Source of the DNA: Rothia sp. P100
GTDB taxonomy: Bacteria > Actinomycetota > Actinomycetes > Actinomycetales > Micrococcaceae
Length of the DNA: 64,000 nucleotides
NCBI RefSeq assembly: GCF_023712425.1
Contig: NZ_JAMAYG010000002.1
Location: 248,001-312,000, forward strand
Direction: 5' to 3'
The translations under genes and the position numbers were made by a program. The notes beneath the pieces were generated by a model. The model ran no database searches and was not told where the DNA came from. It saw only the letters and a list, made by a program, of their open reading frames with translations. Shown one piece after another: positions 36,107-45,427 of the stretch. Position 1 is the first letter of the stretch; every line of letters begins with the position of its first letter.

Positions 36107-36760
36107 ATGAAACGTATTGGTCTGACCGGTGGAATCGGGTCTGGTAAGTCTACGGTAGCTCAGATGCTAGCTGACCGAGGAGCGGTCATTATCGATGCTG
36201 ACGCTATCAGCAGAGAATTGATGGAGCCCGGTTCCGATGTATTGAACGAAACAGTCAGGTCTTTTGGCTCGGCGATTCTGACTGCTGACGGCAGGTTGGA
36301 TCGGGCAGCACTAGCTTCGGTCATCTTCGAGAATGAAGCTAAGAGGAAGGAGCTGAACAGTATCGTTCATCCGGCGGTCCGATCTGAAGCTGAACGGCAA
36401 GCTGCTACGGCTCAAGCTGACCCAGGATTCAGCGGAGTCCTCATCGAAGATATCCCTCTTTTGGTAGAGACGGGCCAAGCGCAGCGGTTTGACGGAGTTG
36501 TTGTGGTAGAGACAGCTTTAGCTGAGAGACTGCGACGTTTGGTGGATCAGCGGGGTATGAGCAGAGCAGATGCTATTGCGCGTATTCAAGCCCAGGCAAG
36601 TGATCAAGAAAGAAGAGAAATTGCCACCTGGTTAGTGGACAACTCCCACAGCCTTGAGGAAACCAGAAGGCAGGTTGAGACTGTTTACGGCCAGATTCTT
36701 GAAATGCAAGATACGGTTAAGCAAATATCATTACGTTCTGAAGAAATGGATAAAGCCTAA
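36107..36760 (+). CDS. coaE: Dephospho-CoA kinase
   Basis: CoaE phosphorylates the ribose 3'-OH of dephospho-CoA, the last step of CoA synthesis. The 217-residue protein has the P-loop GGIGSGKS (residues 8-15), IDADAISRELMEPGS, HPAVRSEAE, EDIPLLVETG, and the lid QRGMSRADAIARI. AAAGGAGG precedes the ATG. In related genomes coaE stands close to rpsA and uvrB; here pit, the YigZ gene and a BCCT carrier are interleaved. Confidence 0.95.
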   Translation: MKRIGLTGGIGSGKSTVAQMLADRGAVIIDADAISRELMEPGSDVLNETVRSFGSAILTADGRLDRAALASVIFENEAKRKELNSIVHPAVRSEAERQAATAQADPGFSGVLIEDIPLLVETGQAQRFDGVVVVETALAERLRRLVDQRGMSRADAIARIQAQASDQERREIATWLVDNSHSLEETRRQVETVYGQILEMQDTVKQISLRSEEMDKA

Positions 36761-36841
36761 GCTGACTAGCAGAATCAGGCAGTCCGTGGACGCTGGGGAG
36801 GGGCTGAGCTGAGAGCTCGGGTGGCTATCGAGTTTTGTCCC

Positions 36842-36858
36842 ACCTATTATTAATAGGT
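36842..36858. promoter_or_regulatory. Palindromic operator upstream of the BCCT carrier
   Basis: ACCTATTA-T-TAATAGGT is a perfect 17-base palindrome, 78 bases before the carrier start. Its size and shape suit a dimeric repressor of the TetR (BetI-like) or MarR type. No such regulator is encoded next to it. Confidence 0.5.
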
Positions 36859-36936
36859 TGCCTCCAAAGGGGCGGCTCTTACGCGACTGGTGGATAGAGG
36901 TCGCGGAGAGAATAGATCATCCACAGGGTAACCCCC

Positions 36937-38778
36937 GTGCTCAACAAAATACACGATGCTTTGGGGCTGCGAACTAGCCCCTCGATTTTCTTTGGATCCG
37001 CAGGTTTCATTCTGCTCTTTACCGCACTGATGGTAGTGTTTCCCACCGCCATGTCTGATGGTTTTGGGGCGATATCTACCTTCATCATTACTTACCTGGG
37101 CTGGATTTACGTCCTGGGTAATGCCATCTTCTTTATCTTTCTCATTTATATAGCTATGAGCAGGTTTGGAAGAATCAAGCTAGGGCCGGATGACGCTGAG
37201 CCTGCTTACTCAGGTCTAGCCTGGTTCGGTATGCTCTTTGCTGCTGGTGTTGGTGCCGTACTCCTCTTCTGGGGAGCTGCCGAGCCCCTTTCGCATTACG
37301 CTAATCCTCCCTACGATGGCGTTGAGCCTCTGAGCGATCAAGCGGCACTCGAGGCCTTAGCCATATCTAACTTCCACATCGGTCTGTTCATGTGGGTTAT
37401 CTTGACCGTCCCGGGTTTGGCGTTTGGCTACTTTACCTACAAACGTAAGCTGCCACCGCGCATCTCGTCGATCTTCCAGCCACTGTTGGGTGAACGTATC
37501 CACGGCCCGATCGGTAAAACCATTGATTGCATTAGCATTGTTTCAACGGTTTTTGGTATCGCCGTTTCCGTGGGTTTTGGTGCCCTTCAGATTAACTCTG
37601 GTATGGGCATTATGTACAGTGTGCCCTTGGGCGGCTACATCCAGGCGGGTATCATCGCAGTCCTCACCGCAGCGGGCGTTACCTCAGTGCTGATGGGGAT
37701 GGATAAGGGCGTTAAGCGTTTGTCCTACATCAATATTTTGCTCGCCATTGCCTTGATGCTTTTTATTTTGATGACCGGGTCAACCCGTTTCGTTACCATG
37801 GGAACGATCGAGTCCGCCGGCTACTTCGCTCAGAAGCTGCCCGAAATGATGTTCTTTAATGACACGTTCTCAGATAGCGGCTGGCTGGGTAGCTGGACTG
37901 TATTCTACTGGGCCTGGACCGTGACCTGGGCACCCTTTGTCGGTCTCTTCATAGCCAAAATTTCACAGGGTCGCACCATCCGTCAGTTCGTGGTGGGTGT
38001 TTTGGCTGGTCCTTCGGTGTTCACCATGATGTGGATTGGTGTCTTTGGCATGAGCGCCTTTGACATCGAGCAAAACAGGGGCGGACACCTCGTGGAGACC
38101 GTCGTCGAAGACGGGGATATCCCCGCCGCTCTCTTTGAGTTCCTCGGCTTCTTCCCCTGGTTCCCGGTGATTGCAGCACTTACCCTGCTGGTCATTACTA
38201 TCTTCTTTATCACCTCCATCGACTCAGCCGCTCTAGTGATGGACGCTATTGCTAATGGGCACGAAGACCCGGCACCTAAGAAGCAGGGAGTTTTCTGGGC
38301 CGTTTCAATCGGCGCCGTATCTGCATCCATCCTCGTGGCCGCAGGAGACGATGGTTTGCAGGCTTTGCAAAACGTCATTATCGTGGTCGGCTTCCCCGTA
38401 TGGATTCTAGGTTTCTTGCAGATATGGATGCTGGTGCGTGCACTGCGCGAGGATGCCGGCGAACTCCCTCCCATGCGCACTCGCCAGTGGAAGCAAGTCA
38501 TCCCCATTGAGGAGTACCACCGCCGCGCTCAAGAGGACTTCTCTTCGATTGAAGAAGTGACGATGCGCCCCGAATATGAGGTAGGCACCGAACCCGAGTT
38601 CGAAGGTTTGGTACCTAACACCGGTCAGATTCCCGTGGTCACTGCTGAAGATATTGCCTCTGATGCAGCTGCCAAGAAAATGTCCGATGTACCTGCTGAA
38701 CTGCAGGGCACGCACACCGCGGTAGTGACCGGTTCACCTGATGCAGTAAAGCTCAATCCTACGCAGAGTGAAAAGTAA
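36937..38778 (+). CDS. BCCT-family betaine/choline/carnitine transporter
   Basis: The 613-residue protein has about 12 membrane helices. The BCCT signature regions are visible as GMLFAAGVGAVLLFWGAAEP (about 96-115) and WTVFYWAWTVTWAPFVGLF with ISQGRTIRQFV. It takes up betaine, choline or a related osmolyte with Na+. The C-terminal tail of about 110 residues is hydrophilic and acidic, and in BetP-type carriers such tails sense osmotic stress. The GTG start with AGGG upstream is not very strong, so the start is uncertain by some codons. A terminator follows at 38805. Confidence 0.92.
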   Translation: MLNKIHDALGLRTSPSIFFGSAGFILLFTALMVVFPTAMSDGFGAISTFIITYLGWIYVLGNAIFFIFLIYIAMSRFGRIKLGPDDAEPAYSGLAWFGMLFAAGVGAVLLFWGAAEPLSHYANPPYDGVEPLSDQAALEALAISNFHIGLFMWVILTVPGLAFGYFTYKRKLPPRISSIFQPLLGERIHGPIGKTIDCISIVSTVFGIAVSVGFGALQINSGMGIMYSVPLGGYIQAGIIAVLTAAGVTSVLMGMDKGVKRLSYINILLAIALMLFILMTGSTRFVTMGTIESAGYFAQKLPEMMFFNDTFSDSGWLGSWTVFYWAWTVTWAPFVGLFIAKISQGRTIRQFVVGVLAGPSVFTMMWIGVFGMSAFDIEQNRGGHLVETVVEDGDIPAALFEFLGFFPWFPVIAALTLLVITIFFITSIDSAALVMDAIANGHEDPAPKKQGVFWAVSIGAVSASILVAAGDDGLQALQNVIIVVGFPVWILGFLQIWMLVRALREDAGELPPMRTRQWKQVIPIEEYHRRAQEDFSSIEEVTMRPEYEVGTEPEFEGLVPNTGQIPVVTAEDIASDAAAKKMSDVPAELQGTHTAVVTGSPDAVKLNPTQSEK

Positions 38779-38804
38779 CTCTGATCTAGCCTTCGGGCTT
38801 CATG

Positions 38805-38839
38805 CGCCCTGTCTTTCAGTTTGAAAGGCAGGGCGTTTT
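38805..38839 (+). terminator. Terminator after the BCCT gene
   Basis: A 13-bp stem CGCCCTGTCTTTC / GAAAGGCAGGGCG with a single U-G wobble (38805-38817 and 38823-38835) ends in TTTT. Confidence 0.88.
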
Positions 38840-38912
38840 CTTGTAGAGAAGTTGGAGGAAAATTAGTACACCTGTTCTAGGGTTTTTTGAGCGCTGAGGG
38901 TAGGGTAGGGGT

Positions 38913-41057
38913 ATGAGTCTTGCGCAAGAAATCAAACGAGTAGTGGCCCCTTTCGAGGTTATTTCTGAGTACCAGCCGGCGGGCGATCAGCCCAAAGCTA
39001 TTGCTGAGCTCACTGAGCGGGTCAATAACGGTGAGAAAGACATTGTGCTGATGGGAGCCACCGGTACGGGTAAGTCAGCAACTTCAGCCTGGCTCATCGA
39101 GGCCGTTCAGCGGCCCACCCTGGTCATGGTACAGAATAAGACGCTAGCCGCCCAGCTAGCCAATGAACTGCGAGAGCTCCTACCCAATAACGCGGTAGAG
39201 TATTTCGTCTCCTACTACGACTACTACCAGCCCGAAGCCTACGTGCCTCAGACCGATACCTTTATTGAAAAAGACTCGTCCATCAATGAGGAAGTTGAGC
39301 GCCTTCGCCACTCAGCGACCAACTCCCTACTGACCCGCCGTGACACCATCGTAGTGGCAACCGTGTCCTGTATCTACGGTTTGGGGACCCCTGAAGAGTA
39401 TGTGGCTCAGATGGTTACCCTACGCCAAGGGGAAGAGATGGACCGGGATGCGTTACTGCGCCAATTTGTTGCCATGCAGTACGTCCGTAACGATATGGAC
39501 TTTCATCGCGGCACCTTCCGCGTACGCGGAGATACCGTTGAAATCATTCCCATGTACGAAGAAAATGCGATTCGAATTGAGTTCTTCGGCGATGAAATTG
39601 AGGCTATTTACACTCTGCACCCGCTGACCGGAAATGTAATCCGTGAAGAAACCGAGATGTATGTCTTTCCTGCCTCCCACTATGTTGCCGGTGCTGAGCG
39701 TATGGCGCGAGCCATCCGGTCCATTGAGAACGAGCTACGAGACCGTCTAGCAGAGCTAGAATCCCAAAACAAGTTGCTAGAAGCCCAACGCTTGCGTATG
39801 CGTACCCAGTATGACCTTGAGATGATGGAACAGATGGGCTTCTGCAACGGTATCGAGAACTACTCCAGTCACATTGACGGCCGTGCTAAGGGGACTGCCC
39901 CGCACTGTCTCTTGGATTATTTCCCCGATGACTTTTTGCTCATTGTGGACGAATCCCACGTCACCATTCCCCAGATTGGTGCCATGTACGAGGGCGATAT
40001 GAGCCGCAAACGTACCTTAGTAGAACACGGTTTCCGCCTGCCTTCAGCCATGGATAACCGGCCGCTGAAGTGGGAGGAATTCTTACAGCGCATCGGGCAG
40101 ACCGTTTACCTTTCGGCAACACCGGGTAAGTACGAACTCTCGCAAGCTGATGGCTTTGTTGAGCAGATTATACGCCCCACCGGTCTGATTGACCCTGAGA
40201 TTGTGGTCAAGCCTACCCAGGGGCAGATTGATGATCTGTTAGAAGAAATCCGGCTCCGCGTTGACCGTGATGAGCGTGTTCTGATTACCACTTTGACCAA
40301 GCGAATGGCAGAAGACCTGACTGATTACTTGCTGGAGCACGGGGTCAAGGTGCAGTACCTCCACTCGGACGTCGATACCCTGCGGCGCGTTGAGCTACTC
40401 CGTGAGCTACGCATGGGTTCTTTCGACGTACTAGTGGGTATCAACCTGCTACGCGAAGGCTTGGACCTCCCCGAAGTATCCCTGGTTGCCATTTTGGACG
40501 CGGATAAGCAGGGCTTCTTGCGTTCCACTACCTCCCTGATTCAGACCATCGGACGAGCAGCTCGTAACGTGAGCGGCCAGGTGCACATGTACGCCGATAA
40601 AATGACGGATGCCATGCGTACAGCTATCGAGGAAACCAACCGCCGCCGTGACATCCAGAAGGCTTACAACCTCGAACACGGGATTGATCCTCAGCCCCTG
40701 CGCAAAAAAATTGCTGATATTACCGACACACTGACTCGGGAGCAAGAAGACACCGCTGAGCTACTGGCAGCCCGTAAGGCAGCCGGCGGCAAGCTGGCTC
40801 CGGTCAAGAAGGGCACCAAATACGCCGCGTCCTCACCTGAAGCTGAGGAGCTTTTTAAGAAAGCAGAACAGCGAGTGCGAGAGGACGGCCTAGCCGCAGC
40901 CCCCGCTGAGGACCTGCTCGATTTGATCGACCAAATGACCGCGCAAATGATGCAGGCTGCTGAGGAACTAAAGTTTGAGCTAGCGGGCCGACTTCGTGAT
41001 GAGATTGGCGAATTGAAAAAAGAATTGCGCCAGATGCAGCAGGCAGGGCACGCTTAA
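38913..41057 (+). CDS. uvrB: UvrABC excinuclease subunit B
   Basis: UvrB is the damage-verifying helicase-like subunit of nucleotide excision repair. The 714-residue protein has Walker A GATGTGKS (48-55), the DNA-gripping hairpin region [20 protein letters not shown], the DESH box ([13 protein letters not shown]), helicase motif VI (QTIGRAARN) and the C-terminal UVR domain ([20 protein letters not shown]) that contacts UvrC. No clear LexA box is visible upstream, unlike uvrA in this window. Confidence 0.97.
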   Translation: MSLAQEIKRVVAPFEVISEYQPAGDQPKAIAELTERVNNGEKDIVLMGATGTGKSATSAWLIEAVQRPTLVMVQNKTLAAQLANELRELLPNNAVEYFVSYYDYYQPEAYVPQTDTFIEKDSSINEEVERLRHSATNSLLTRRDTIVVATVSCIYGLGTPEEYVAQMVTLRQGEEMDRDALLRQFVAMQYVRNDMDFHRGTFRVRGDTVEIIPMYEENAIRIEFFGDEIEAIYTLHPLTGNVIREETEMYVFPASHYVAGAERMARAIRSIENELRDRLAELESQNKLLEAQRLRMRTQYDLEMMEQMGFCNGIENYSSHIDGRAKGTAPHCLLDYFPDDFLLIVDESHVTIPQIGAMYEGDMSRKRTLVEHGFRLPSAMDNRPLKWEEFLQRIGQTVYLSATPGKYELSQADGFVEQIIRPTGLIDPEIVVKPTQGQIDDLLEEIRLRVDRDERVLITTLTKRMAEDLTDYLLEHGVKVQYLHSDVDTLRRVELLRELRMGSFDVLVGINLLREGLDLPEVSLVAILDADKQGFLRSTTSLIQTIGRAARNVSGQVHMYADKMTDAMRTAIEETNRRRDIQKAYNLEHGIDPQPLRKKIADITDTLTREQEDTAELLAARKAAGGKLAPVKKGTKYAASSPEAEELFKKAEQRVREDGLAAAPAEDLLDLIDQMTAQMMQAAEELKFELAGRLRDEIGELKKELRQMQQAGHA

Positions 41058-41148
41058 ATCCGATGAGCTCATCGGTAGGCTCAAGAGGGCGAAGGTACTA
41101 TAATAGGGGAGTTTGCCCAGACCGCCTACACTGATGATTGAGAGTTCC

Positions 41149-42345
41149 ATGAACCCAAGCGTTGCCCGACTGCCGGGAATGTCCCAGATTCTGCTCACTT
41201 TTGGGCTGAGTATCTGTAGCCTCTCAATTCTGCTACCAGCCTCCCCAGCCTGGGCCATCCACGGTGGTGCTGGGTCCCTTGGCGCTGGGATGACCAATGC
41301 GGTGCTGATGATCGTCACCGTGCTGACCCAGTTTATGGTTCCTGCTCTGACCCGGCGTTTTAGCTGGGCAAAGGTGCTACCAGCTGGCGCGCTCTTCATG
41401 GGTCTGCCCTCATTGCTTCAGGCAGTTAGCCCCTCACTGGTTAATGTATTGGTCAGCTCTGGTCTGCGGGGTGTTGGGTTCGGCATTCTTACGGTCTGCT
41501 GTGCCAGCGCCCTGTCCTACCTTATCCCTCTGGAATACCGGGGCAGAGCCGTTGGCCTCTATGGTCTGGCAGCAGCCGGTGCCCAGCTGATATTTACTCC
41601 CTTAGCGCCAGCTGCTCTCGATCTTTTTGGTTTCCGCCCGGTCATCATGGCTGGCGTGATTGCGGCCCTCGCCACTCCGTTCGCTGCTCAGTTGGGCGGC
41701 AAGGTAGACCGATACCTAGCGGAGCAGGTCACTACCTCAACTGGTTCTTCGCCGGCTGCAAGTACAGGGGAAATCTTGCGCCGCATTTGGCCTGCTCTGC
41801 TAACCCTAACCCTCATGACTAGTGTGGGTGGCGCCTTTTTGACCTTTTCTACCGAGATAGCACCAACCCCGGTTCTTGCTTCCGTTGCTCTACTGGCTCT
41901 TTGCGCCATGGCTACCCCAACCCGTCTGTGGGGCGGTTCGATTACGGACAGGTGGGGAACCCGCCGTTTGATGACCCCGGTCCTAGCCTTTGCCGCCGTG
42001 GGCACGGTGTTGGTAGGGCTGATGCAGGGAACCGGTGTAGGTCCGACCGTCCTGCTCATCGGCGGTGCGCTCATAATCGGTTTCGGTTACGGCTTCCTGC
42101 AGTCGGTCACCATGGTCCGCGCGCTCAACGACGCCGGCGGACCAGCAGAAACTCAACGCGCCTCAGTGGCATGGAACGCCTGTTTTGATGTCGGTACGGG
42201 TCTGGGTGCTCTTGCTATTGGAGCGCTCGCCCAGATAGCTACCTTTAGTGCTGCCTGGTTGCTGAGCGCTGCTGTTCTTGCCATCTTTGCGCTGGTGGTG
42301 GGTGTGCTTGATGCGAAAGGCTCACGGAGGTCAGCGGCGAGCTAG
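41149..42345 (+). CDS. Major facilitator superfamily transporter
   Basis: The 398-residue protein shows about 12 membrane helices and MFS features: a loop 2-3 region RRFSWAKVL and a glycine-rich middle helix GLRGVGFGILTVCC with YRGRAVGLYGLAAAG. It resembles the CynX/NimT-like or drug-efflux groups; the substrate is not known. I chose ATG 41149; the open frame reaches back to 41113 but has no better ribosome-binding site. The tandem repeat array begins 15 bases after the stop, and no terminator separates them. Confidence 0.8.
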   Translation: MNPSVARLPGMSQILLTFGLSICSLSILLPASPAWAIHGGAGSLGAGMTNAVLMIVTVLTQFMVPALTRRFSWAKVLPAGALFMGLPSLLQAVSPSLVNVLVSSGLRGVGFGILTVCCASALSYLIPLEYRGRAVGLYGLAAAGAQLIFTPLAPAALDLFGFRPVIMAGVIAALATPFAAQLGGKVDRYLAEQVTTSTGSSPAASTGEILRRIWPALLTLTLMTSVGGAFLTFSTEIAPTPVLASVALLALCAMATPTRLWGGSITDRWGTRRLMTPVLAFAAVGTVLVGLMQGTGVGPTVLLIGGALIIGFGYGFLQSVTMVRALNDAGGPAETQRASVAWNACFDVGTGLGALAIGALAQIATFSAAWLLSAAVLAIFALVVGVLDAKGSRRSAAS

Positions 42346-42360
42346 TTTACTCACAACTCC

Positions 42361-42676
42361 GTAAGGGATATTCCCTTGTTCCCGTATGAGGTAAACTCAG
42401 ACAACGAGCAAGGGAGATGAGCATCACGGAAGCGAGCGCGCGAGCTTGCAAGAGTGATGCGAATAGCCATCTGTGAGCGAAGCGAACTCCGTAAGGGATA
42501 CTCCCTTGTTCTCATATGAGGTAAACTCAGACAACGAGCAAGGGAGATGAGCATCACGGAAGCGAGCGCGCGAGCTTGCAAGAGTGATGCGAATAGCTAT
42601 CTGTGAGCGAAGCGAACTCCGTAAGGGATACTCCCTTGTTCTCATATGAGGTAAACTCAGACAACGAGCAAGGGAG
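42361..42676. repeat. 130-bp tandem repeat, two full copies and a partial third
   Basis: The sequence starting GTAAGGGATA recurs at 42361, 42491 and 42621, a strict 130-base period. Copies 1 and 2 differ at only about four positions; copy 3 matches copy 2 over its 56 bases and then changes into the riboswitch. Each unit contains dyads: GCATCAC...GTGATGC, CTTGCAAG and, in copies 2 and 3, CTCATATGAG. Frames read through it on the minus strand are repeats of the same peptide and do not look like genes. It resembles a dispersed intergenic repeat that has been amplified. Confidence 0.9.
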
Positions 42677-42791
42677 TATCCCACTAATCTCTGTTTCGTC
42701 AGCACGTTGGCCGATGACGCCCGACCGGGGCAGAGAACCACCTTTTAGGTGGTGGGAGAGACTTGTGGACTTTGGCAAACCCAACCACAAG
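42664..42791 (+). ncRNA. Probable yybP-ykoY manganese riboswitch upstream of terC
   Basis: The leader shows the yybP-ykoY layout: stem P1 CAAG (42669-42672) with CTTG (42762-42765), an internal loop GGAGTA opposite GAGA, then TCCCAC (42679-42684) with GTGGGA (42752-42757). A hairpin with CGTCAGCACG...TGACG sits in the second arm. CTTGTGG (42762-42768) can instead pair with CCACAAG (42785-42791), which ends one base before the AAAGG ribosome-binding site, a plausible switch. TerC-family genes are classic targets. I matched the motif by eye only. Confidence 0.65.
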
Positions 42792-42801
42792 AAAGGCTCC
42801 C

Positions 42802-43995
42802 ATGTATATTACTGGTTTGCAGTGGGGTGTAACGATTGCGTTCATCCTCGGGCTTTTGGCCTATGACTTTTTCTTCCATGTGCGTAAGGCGCATGAACCG
42901 ACCATCAAAGAGGCAGCAGTTTGGTCTGCGGTCTATGTTGGTCTGGCTTTGGCCTTCGGCCTGGTGATTCTCTGGTGGGACGGCCCCCAGTTCGCTGCCG
43001 AATACTATGGCGGCTACATCACCGAGAAGGCTTTGAGCGTCGATAACCTCTTTGTCTTCCTGATTATTATGGCCTCCTTCAAGGTGCCGCGGGCTGATCA
43101 GCAGAAAGTTCTGCTCTTCGGTATCATTTTCGCGATAATTGCTCGCACCATCTTTATTCTGTTGGGTGCTGCTGCTATCGAGCGTTGGAGCTGGGTTTTC
43201 TACCTCTTCGGTCTTATTCTGATTTACACCGCAGGTAACCTCATCAAGGGCGAAATCACTGATACCGAAGAGGACGAGGCCAATAATTTTATGGTCCGTC
43301 TAGCGAAGAAACTTTTCCACACCGTGGACTACTACGATGGCGATAAGCTTTTCACCGTTGTAAACGGTAAGAAGGTTATGACCCCCATGCTGCTGGTGAT
43401 GGTTGCCATCGGCGGTACCGACATCCTCTTCGCATTAGACTCCATTCCCGCGATTTTCGGTTTGACCCAGGAAGCCTACATCGTTTTCACCGCTACCGCT
43501 TTCTCCCTGATGGGTCTGCGTCAGCTCTACTTCTTGATTGACGGTCTGCTGGATCGCCTCATCTACCTCTCCTGGGGCCTGTCCATCATTCTCGCCTTCA
43601 TTGGCGTCAAGCTGCTCCTTCACGCTCTGCACGAGAACACTTTGGGCTTCATCAATGATGGCCAGCCGGTTCACGTCTTTGAGATTGAAATCCACCAATC
43701 ACTCATTGTGATTGTTGGCGTTCTGGTCATCACCGTGCTGGCTTCCCTCTACAGCCCCAAGGGTAAGGCGCTGGGCACCATCCAGCGCGTCCAAACACTG
43801 TCCCAGAAGTACCTGGACCTGCCCGCGGACGCTTCACCTGAGGAGCGCGCTAAGATTCAGAGTCAGCTTGAGGAAGCAACCGCCAAGTCCCGGAAAATTC
43901 CTCAGAAGTACCGTGATGAGCTCATCGAATCTGAGACCGAGTACCAAGACCTGGTAGCTCGAGCTCGCGGTGAGCACGAGACTCACATGAGCTAA
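42802..43995 (+). CDS. terC: TerC-family membrane protein (probable manganese exporter)
   Basis: The 397-residue protein has about nine membrane helices and the TerC acidic motifs LSVDNLFVFLIIMASF and GTDILFALDSIPAIFG. A loop of about 60 residues (near 150-210) divides the halves. The C-terminal tail of about 75 residues is hydrophilic and may form helices. Many TerC proteins export Mn2+ or help metalation of secreted proteins; the riboswitch upstream supports Mn2+. ATG 42802 is used because AAAGG lies 5 bases upstream; the longer TTG frame would begin inside the riboswitch. Confidence 0.9.
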   Translation: MYITGLQWGVTIAFILGLLAYDFFFHVRKAHEPTIKEAAVWSAVYVGLALAFGLVILWWDGPQFAAEYYGGYITEKALSVDNLFVFLIIMASFKVPRADQQKVLLFGIIFAIIARTIFILLGAAAIERWSWVFYLFGLILIYTAGNLIKGEITDTEEDEANNFMVRLAKKLFHTVDYYDGDKLFTVVNGKKVMTPMLLVMVAIGGTDILFALDSIPAIFGLTQEAYIVFTATAFSLMGLRQLYFLIDGLLDRLIYLSWGLSIILAFIGVKLLLHALHENTLGFINDGQPVHVFEIEIHQSLIVIVGVLVITVLASLYSPKGKALGTIQRVQTLSQKYLDLPADASPEERAKIQSQLEEATAKSRKIPQKYRDELIESETEYQDLVARARGEHETHMS

Positions 43996-44006
43996 AACCT
44001 CACACT

Positions 44007-44045
44007 AATCCCCTCATGACTGTTTGGTCATGAGGGGATTTTTTT
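44007..44045 (+). terminator. Terminator after terC
   Basis: A perfect 14-bp stem AATCCCCTCATGAC / GTCATGAGGGGATT with 6-base loop is followed by TTTTT. Confidence 0.94.
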
Positions 44046-44081
44046 GAGGTGCAGCTTGGTGCTGAGGGGCGAATGAGAGCC

Positions 44082-45350
44082 TTACTGCGTTCCACCGTCA
44101 ATCACCTGTTGCTTTTCGTTCTCAACGTCTGATGCCATACTGTTCTGGTTCATGTTGCCGAAGGCATTACCCGTCACAATGACCTCCTGGTTGCCGTCTT
44201 CTACCCAGAAACCTACCCCCTGGCCGGGATTCTCTGAATCTCGGTTGAAGGACTGACATCCGATGAGCTGGGTGCCAGGTGCATCTTTAGAGATGTGGAA
44301 GCCGTGGGCCTCACCCAGCATGGCGCTGCCACTGAGGTTATCCTTGTGACCATTGGAATCGGCTATGCAGCTGACAAAGGAGTTATTCCCGTATTTAATG
44401 AGGAAGCCGTGCCCGCCGTTGTCCTGCGCTTCGCACTGGTTGAAGGTGTTTCTAGTGGCTTTAATGTAGAAACCGGCGCCAGATTTCTCATCACCCTGCA
44501 GAGCAACAGACCGTTTGGAGTACCAGGTTTTCACCTGGGACCAGCTGGTGTTGGTGGCATAAACTTCCACCGTAGCGGCGTCCACCTTAGCGAGATTGGC
44601 TGAGGAAAGGTCAATCATAGAGAACATGTTGTCCGCAGCCCCTGCCGCAAAGGATTCGCCTACCACCAGGGCAGATCGCAAGAATCTTCTACCGCGGATA
44701 CACTCCACGGTCATGCCCTGGTCATCAACTCCCTTCAATTTGATGCCCATGTCCAGGTCCCAGAGCGTGATACCTGAAACGCGGTGAGCAGCGTCAGGGT
44801 CGGACGGCTTGGGCCCATTGTGAGTGTTATAGAGGATACCGACTACGTTTTCTGCGGAATCGGCGTGCTGGAAGGCGTCCTGACCGGGCTTAATGCTGAG
44901 GTCGTGTAGCCCTGAGCGATAGACCGGGTCGGTGTTGTTCTTCTTGTCTGTTCCGATGCGAAAGACACCAGCAAGCTCACCCCAGGTGCCCACCGGCATG
45001 AACTGGGTGGACTCACCCAAACCAAAAAAGCTGACTTGGTGGCGCATTTCGATGCCCTCATCGTCCACTGCGTAGAGCCCAGGAGGGAAGACGATAGCAC
45101 CGCCACCGTTCTCAGCCAGGGTCGTGGAGAGCTGGTTGATTCTTGCATTGACCGGTGTAGAGCCATCATTTACCACGCCCTCGTCGGTAGCGATGAGCAG
45201 ACGGGAACCGGTATTAGCTGACGCGGGTGAAGCGTTCATCGAAGATGCAAGAAGAGCTAGTGCGCCCCCACCCAGAAACTGTGCGCGTGTCGGCAAAGCC
45301 CCCCCAAAAAATATTCTGCCAGCACGTGCTGGATGGTGGGCTATCGGCAA
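44082..45350 (-). CDS. Secreted right-handed beta-helix protein
   Basis: The mature part reads like a pectate-lyase-superfamily beta-helix: a phage-tail-spike-like start (VNDGSTPVNARINQLSTTL, GGGAIVFPPGLYAV) and repeating short strands such as NTFNQCEAQDNGGHGFLIK and NSFVSCIADSNGHKD. The N-terminus has a hydrophobic segment TRAQFLGGGALALLASS ending ASPASA, a probable signal peptide that lacks the twin arginine of Tat signals. I chose TTG 45350, with GAAGGG 6 bases upstream; a GTG at 45434 overlapping the upstream stop would add 28 residues. Substrate unknown, perhaps host or self polysaccharide. Confidence 0.65.
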   Translation of the reverse strand: MPIAHHPARAGRIFFGGALPTRAQFLGGGALALLASSMNASPASANTGSRLLIATDEGVVNDGSTPVNARINQLSTTLAENGGGAIVFPPGLYAVDDEGIEMRHQVSFFGLGESTQFMPVGTWGELAGVFRIGTDKKNNTDPVYRSGLHDLSIKPGQDAFQHADSAENVVGILYNTHNGPKPSDPDAAHRVSGITLWDLDMGIKLKGVDDQGMTVECIRGRRFLRSALVVGESFAAGAADNMFSMIDLSSANLAKVDAATVEVYATNTSWSQVKTWYSKRSVALQGDEKSGAGFYIKATRNTFNQCEAQDNGGHGFLIKYGNNSFVSCIADSNGHKDNLSGSAMLGEAHGFHISKDAPGTQLIGCQSFNRDSENPGQGVGFWVEDGNQEVIVTGNAFGNMNQNSMASDVENEKQQVIDGGTQ

Positions 45351-45427
45351 TTCTTGCCCTTCATAAAATAGCACCACCTGACCACCAACAATTTTACTGC
45401 ACCCACCACGGGGCGTCTCTGGGATGA

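Noticed and set aside
36790-36830. TPP-riboswitch-like GGGGCTGAG before the BCCT gene
   Set aside because: The other conserved TPP elements (CTGAGA with ACCC and GAACCTGAT) are missing, and the gene is not thiamine-related.
42361-42676. CRISPR array
   Set aside because: Units are 130 bases with no unique spacers, and no cas gene is near.
42351-42790. Minus-strand frames of 76-105 residues across the tandem repeat
   Set aside because: They are the repeat read through three times, give the same peptide in each copy, and have no ribosome-binding site.
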